Shown: piece after piece, positions 13,829 to 16,732 of the stretch | Layout: every line of letters begins with the position of its first letter | Position numbering within the stretch: position 1 is the first letter of the stretch | Origin: COMBO-56-21 sp041559015 | GTDB taxonomy: Archaea > Thermoplasmatota > Thermoplasmata > UBA10834 | Assembly (NCBI GenBank): GCA_041559015.1 | Contig: JBFFED010000041.1 | Location: forward strand, 1 to 16,732 | Direction: 5' to 3' | Length of the DNA: 16,732 nucleotides | The notes under the pieces: generated by a model | Seen by the model: the letters and a program-made list of their open reading frames with translations, nothing else | The model's database searches: none | Told to the model about the DNA's origin: nothing | Program-made: the position numbers and the translations under genes

Positions 13829-15094
13829 TTGTCCATCAGACAGCTCATGACCCAGTTCGATGAATCCATCGTCGTCAAGGGACGCATATCCCGGGAACTC
13901 GAGTTGACCAAGGTACTCTTCAAGGAGAGGACCACACCTGTGCTGTTCGAGGACCTGGACGGATACGCCGCCGTCGGGAACCTGTGGTCCACAAGGGAAC
14001 GGATAGCCAAGGCGATGAACACCACGCCTGAGGAACTCACGAGGAAGATGATGCAGGCGATGGACAGCCCCTCGCCGCCCCAGGAGATAGAGAACGCGCC
14101 CTTCGACAAGAACGTGCTCACTGACTTCGACCTGCAGGAATCAGCCATCCCGAAGTTCTACCAGACCGATGGCGGGAGGTTCATCACCGCTGGTGTCGTC
14201 GTGGCGGAGCACGACGGCATACGGAACATGTCTTTCCACAGGCTGATGCTGATTGGGGAGAACAGGTTCGCCATCAGGCTCGTTCCGAGACACCTGTACG
14301 CGTTGCACAGGCGCGCGATGGCTGCCGGACAGGACCTGAAGATCGCGGTGGCCGTCGGTCTCTGCCCCTCGGTGCTGCTCGCCGCGGCGGCCAACCTTGA
14401 ATTCGGCAAGGACGAGCTGACCGTCGCCAACTCGCTCAGGCAGCTCTGTCTGTCCGAACCGGTCTGCGTCAAGAAGATCAAGAACGGCCTACTCGTGCCC
14501 GCCTTCGCGGAGTACGTCTTCGAAGGGAGACTCACCAGGGAGACTCATGACGAGGGCCCGTTCGTGGACATCACAGGGACTATCGACCCTGTCAGGAAGC
14601 AGCCCGTGGTGGAGATAGACCGGGTGTACCTGAGGGATGACGCCATCTTCCAGATGATACTGCCCGGGGCGAATGAGCACTACCTCATGATGGGGATGCC
14701 CCGGGAGCCGGTGATCCAGCGTGCGGTCGGTCTTGCGGTGCCCGAGGTGCACGCCGCAAGGTTGACAGAAGGGGGCTGTTGCTGGCTCCACGGGGTCGTC
14801 TCAATCACGAAGCAGAAGCAGGGGGACGGCGTGAACGCCATAATGGCCGCGCTCGGGGCGCATCCCTCGATGAAGATGATCACCGTCGTCGACCAGGACG
14901 TCGACATCTTCGATGACAAGGAGGTCGAATGGGCGGTCGCCACTAGGTTCCAGGGACATAAGGGCCTTGTCGTGATAGAGAACGCTCGCGGGAGCAGCCT
15001 CGACCCCAGCAGCGCCGACGACACCACGACCAAGATCGGCATAGACGCCACGAAGCCGGTCGGCGGAGAGGGGTTCGACAGGGTCAAACCCTGA
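13829..15094 (+). CDS. UbiD-family decarboxylase, likely anhydromevalonate phosphate decarboxylase
   Basis: UbiD-fold, prenylated-FMN-dependent decarboxylase of 421 residues. Conserved features are FEDLDGY and NLWSTRERIA (40-60), the arginine-rich RLVPRH (150-155), AEYVFEG with Glu228 and Glu232 in the catalytic glutamate positions, HDEGPF (240-245), and a late DQDVDIFD-x6-WAVATR segment (355-373). Archaeal proteins of this length decarboxylate trans-anhydromevalonate 5-phosphate to isopentenyl phosphate in the modified mevalonate pathway for membrane lipids, which is the favoured role here; aromatic acid decarboxylases are the alternative. The TTG start at 13829 is chosen because GAGGTG (13818-13823) lies 5 bases upstream. 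UbiX, which makes the cofactor, is not in the window. Confidence 0.85.
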   Translation: MSIRQLMTQFDESIVVKGRISRELELTKVLFKERTTPVLFEDLDGYAAVGNLWSTRERIAKAMNTTPEELTRKMMQAMDSPSPPQEIENAPFDKNVLTDFDLQESAIPKFYQTDGGRFITAGVVVAEHDGIRNMSFHRLMLIGENRFAIRLVPRHLYALHRRAMAAGQDLKIAVAVGLCPSVLLAAAANLEFGKDELTVANSLRQLCLSEPVCVKKIKNGLLVPAFAEYVFEGRLTRETHDEGPFVDITGTIDPVRKQPVVEIDRVYLRDDAIFQMILPGANEHYLMMGMPREPVIQRAVGLAVPEVHAARLTEGGCCWLHGVVSITKQKQGDGVNAIMAALGAHPSMKMITVVDQDVDIFDDKEVEWAVATRFQGHKGLVVIENARGSSLDPSSADDTTTKIGIDATKPVGGEGFDRVKP

Positions 15095-15184
15095 CCTGAC
15101 ACCTCCGGAGACTCCCTCGAGGTCGAGGATGTCGAATATCAACTGACCACTTGGCCTGTCCGGGCAGCCGTGTACGGGAAAAAC

Positions 15185-15194
15185 CATTAAATAT
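15185..15194 (+). promoter_or_regulatory. Putative TATA box for the IscA/HesB-like gene
   Basis: CATTAAATAT predicts transcription near 15215, about 14 bases before the ATG at 15229. The rest of the 15095-15228 spacer shows nothing else convincing. Confidence 0.5.
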
Positions 15195-15228
15195 GGTCCC
15201 GCCCTCAATCAACTCAGAGGCGAATTGC

Positions 15229-15546
15229 ATGGTCACAGTCACGCCCAAAGCAGCTGAGACGATAAAGTCGATAATGAAAGACGCCAAGAAGGAAGACCCG
15301 ATCAGACTCTTCTTCGCAGGTTACTCCTGCTCGGGCCCAGCCTACATGATGGCTTTCGACAAGAAGAAGGAAGACGACGTGGAAGTCCAGGTCGACGGCT
15401 TCAAGCTCATCTACGAGAAGGACCTCGAGGGCGACCTCAAGGAGGCCGTAGTCGACTCCGTGGACACCCCTGACGGCCCTGGCGTCGTCGTGCGCGTGAA
15501 GAGCTCAGGCCCCTCGGCCTGCGGTTCGTGTGCGAGCTGCCACTAG
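15229..15546 (+). CDS. IscA/HesB-like Fe-S cluster assembly protein
   Basis: A small (105-residue) protein of the A-type/HesB fold, thought to carry iron or Fe-S clusters to target proteins. The N-terminal VTVTPKAAETIKSIM and the strand DPIRLFFAGYSCSGPAYMMAF are typical. Cys34 stands in the position that is selenocysteine or cysteine in HesB-like proteins of methanogens and other anaerobes. The C-terminal pair normally seen as CxC is here expanded to Cys98-x2-Cys101-x2-Cys104-His105 at the very end. ATG 15229 is preceded by GAGG (15217-15220) and a TATA box; frames opening further upstream lack both. It probably works with the iscSU pair elsewhere in the window, although it is not in that operon. 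Confidence 0.82.
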   Translation: MVTVTPKAAETIKSIMKDAKKEDPIRLFFAGYSCSGPAYMMAFDKKKEDDVEVQVDGFKLIYEKDLEGDLKEAVVDSVDTPDGPGVVVRVKSSGPSACGSCASCH

Positions 15547-15567
15547 ATTCGGCCGCCCGAGAGAAAA

Positions 15568-15596
15568 CATTCATACCTTTGGGCTGTTCTCAAAGG
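15568..15596 (+). promoter_or_regulatory. Putative hef promoter with inverted repeat
   Basis: CATTCATAC (15568-15576) is a TATA-like box 26-28 bases before the GTG start at 15600, implying a leaderless mRNA. CCTTTG (15576-15581) and CAAAGG (15591-15596) form an inverted repeat with a 9-base spacer exactly between TATA and the start, a typical place for a repressor site. Confidence 0.35.
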
Positions 15597-15599
15597 CTC

Positions 15600-16732
15600 G
15601 TGTTCGTTGAGCACGAGCTGATAGTCCCTTCCAGCGTTGAGCATAGAGACTATCAGGCAAACATAGCCGCCGCGGCGATGAAAGAGTCCACCCTGGTGGT
15701 GCTCCCCACTGGCATGGGGAAGACTATCGTCGCGCTAATGGTCATAGGCGACACGTTTCTGAAGGGCAAGGGGAAGGTGCTATTCCTGGCGCCGACCAAG
15801 CCCTTGGTCGAGCAACACGCAGGTTTCCTGAGGAAGCACCTGAGGCGGTTCGCCCCCGTGGTGTTCACCGGTGAAGTGTCCCCCAATGAGAGGATGGAGT
15901 CGTGGAAAGATGGCAGGTTGGTCGTGTCCACGCCTCAAGTCATAGAGAATGACCTGCTCGAGGGGCGGATATCCCTCTCGGATGTGGACCTCATAGTGTT
16001 CGACGAGGCACACAGGGCGGTCGGGGACTATGCGTACGTCACGATAGGCAAGTGGTACGCCCAGAGGGGCGGCCTGGTGCTGGGGATGACCGCGTCCCCA
16101 GGATACGATGTGGCCAAGATAGCCGAGGTCTGCGAGAACCTCGGAATCACCGGCGTCGAGATCCGGTCTGAGCTGGACGAGGACGTGGTGAAATACACCC
16201 AGGACATAGAGACGGAGTACATCGCGGTCAACGTCCAGGAAGGCATGGGGAGGGTCACATACCTCCTCAAGCAGGTCTACGACGAGCAGCTTATGAAGCT
16301 CGTGGAGCAGGGCTTTCTGGACCCTAAGAAGACCGCGACCACCAGAGACCTCCTGGAGGCGGGCAACGTGATAAGGGCAAGGCTCAACTCCGGCACCAAG
16401 AACTTCCACCTCTACAGGGCCGCGAGCGTCCAGGCAATGGCGATGAAGGTCAACCACGCAATCGAGCTCGCGGAGACTCAGGGCAAGGGTGCTCTCCAGA
16501 ACTACTTCGACAAGCTCGTCGGGGAGGGCTCCGAGAAGGGAGGTTCGAAGGCCTCCAGAGACCTCGTGAAGGACGCGAGGTTCCAGCAGGCCAGAACCCT
16601 CCTCTACGGCATGGAGCTGGATCACCCGAAGCTGGACAAGATAGTGCCTATCATACGACAACAGTTCCTGAAGAAGCCGCAGTCCAGGATCATAGTGTTC
16701 ACGCACTACAGGGACACCTGCGAGCTCGTCAC
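15600..16732 (+). CDS. hef: Hef/FANCM-family DNA helicase (-nuclease), 3'-truncated
   Basis: The frame runs from GTG 15600 to the end of the window (377 complete codons) and is still open, so only the helicase part is seen. The motifs are those of a superfamily 2 helicase: Q-like HRDYQ (15-19), Walker A LPTGMGKT (35-42), APTKPLV (64-70), DEAH (135-138), TASPG (164-168) and the second RecA domain beginning IIVFTHYRDT. Between them, from about residue 215 on, is a long helical insert characteristic of Hef/FANCM. The family remodels stalled replication forks; archaeal Hef usually also has a C-terminal XPF-type nuclease, which would lie outside. GTG is favoured because FVEHELIVPSSVEHRDYQ matches the family N-terminus and TATA lies at leaderless distance. 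Confidence 0.92.
   Translation, partial: MFVEHELIVPSSVEHRDYQANIAAAAMKESTLVVLPTGMGKTIVALMVIGDTFLKGKGKVLFLAPTKPLVEQHAGFLRKHLRRFAPVVFTGEVSPNERMESWKDGRLVVSTPQVIENDLLEGRISLSDVDLIVFDEAHRAVGDYAYVTIGKWYAQRGGLVLGMTASPGYDVAKIAEVCENLGITGVEIRSELDEDVVKYTQDIETEYIAVNVQEGMGRVTYLLKQVYDEQLMKLVEQGFLDPKKTATTRDLLEAGNVIRARLNSGTKNFHLYRAASVQAMAMKVNHAIELAETQGKGALQNYFDKLVGEGSEKGGSKASRDLVKDARFQQARTLLYGMELDHPKLDKIVPIIRQQFLKKPQSRIIVFTHYRDTCELV

Noticed and set aside
15780..16706. Long minus-strand open frame opposite the helicase gene
   Set aside because: The plus strand carries ordered helicase motifs in one frame to the window end; the antisense product is featureless.
1..16732. CRISPR array, insertion sequence, integrase or phage genes
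   Set aside because: No regularly spaced direct repeats, no transposase or integrase motifs and no terminal inverted repeats were seen on either strand.

Overview
The window looks like a chromosomal piece of a high-GC archaeon. The evidence is archaeal-type TATA boxes sitting 22-30 bases before starts, several transcripts that look leaderless, AGG/ATA-rich codon use, an archaeal-type GluRS, a Hef (FANCM-like) helicase, a UbiD protein of the kind used in the archaeal modified mevalonate pathway, and an AksA-type homocitrate synthase. AksA with its 'AVSPYN' N-terminus suggests a methanogen or a close relative. My best guess is Thermoplasmatota, for example near Methanomassiliicoccales, but this is inference and no rRNA or methanogenesis gene is present to prove it. 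I see no phage, transposon, CRISPR array or obvious island boundary.

Layout. Bases 1-841 hold the end of one envelope/pilin-like hypothetical gene and a small membrane-anchored or lipoprotein-like protein. Bases 838-3783 are an Fe-S/sulfur block: a SufS-type cysteine desulfurase on the minus strand, divergent from an IscS/NifS desulfurase that overlaps the scaffold gene iscU. Bases 3784-4210 are a 427-base gap with strong hairpins and possible remains of a minus-strand gene. Bases 4211-5894 carry pyrD-pyrK (NAD-dependent dihydroorotate dehydrogenase). Bases 5919-7112 carry aksA on the minus strand.

Bases 7177-12046 are the most coherent part, a cysteine block. It contains tRNA-Cys(GCA), a small HTH regulator with a Cys/His-rich tail, cysK, cysE (stop/start overlap TGATG), cysS, and a radical SAM gene overlapping cysS. 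Together these cover making cysteine from serine, charging it onto tRNA-Cys, and probably a control protein. The tRNA-Cys and cysS promoters share an identical 10-mer at an identical distance from their starts. The tRNA has C at discriminator position 73, where U is the usual cysteine identity base.

Bases 12050-13717 are gltX (minus). It is divergent from a UbiD-family decarboxylase (13829-15094) across an AT-rich promoter with an inverted repeat. An IscA/HesB-like protein (15229-15546) and the N-terminal helicase half of Hef (15600 to the window end) follow.

Sulfur is the common thread. Cysteine made by CysE/CysK would feed CysRS and the two desulfurases. The desulfurases would supply IscU and the IscA-like carrier, which in turn would serve Fe-S enzymes encoded here (PyrK, the radical SAM protein). 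The best candidates for something undescribed are the Cys-cluster HTH regulator with its palindromic promoter, and the radical SAM protein with a second C-terminal CxxCxxC motif.
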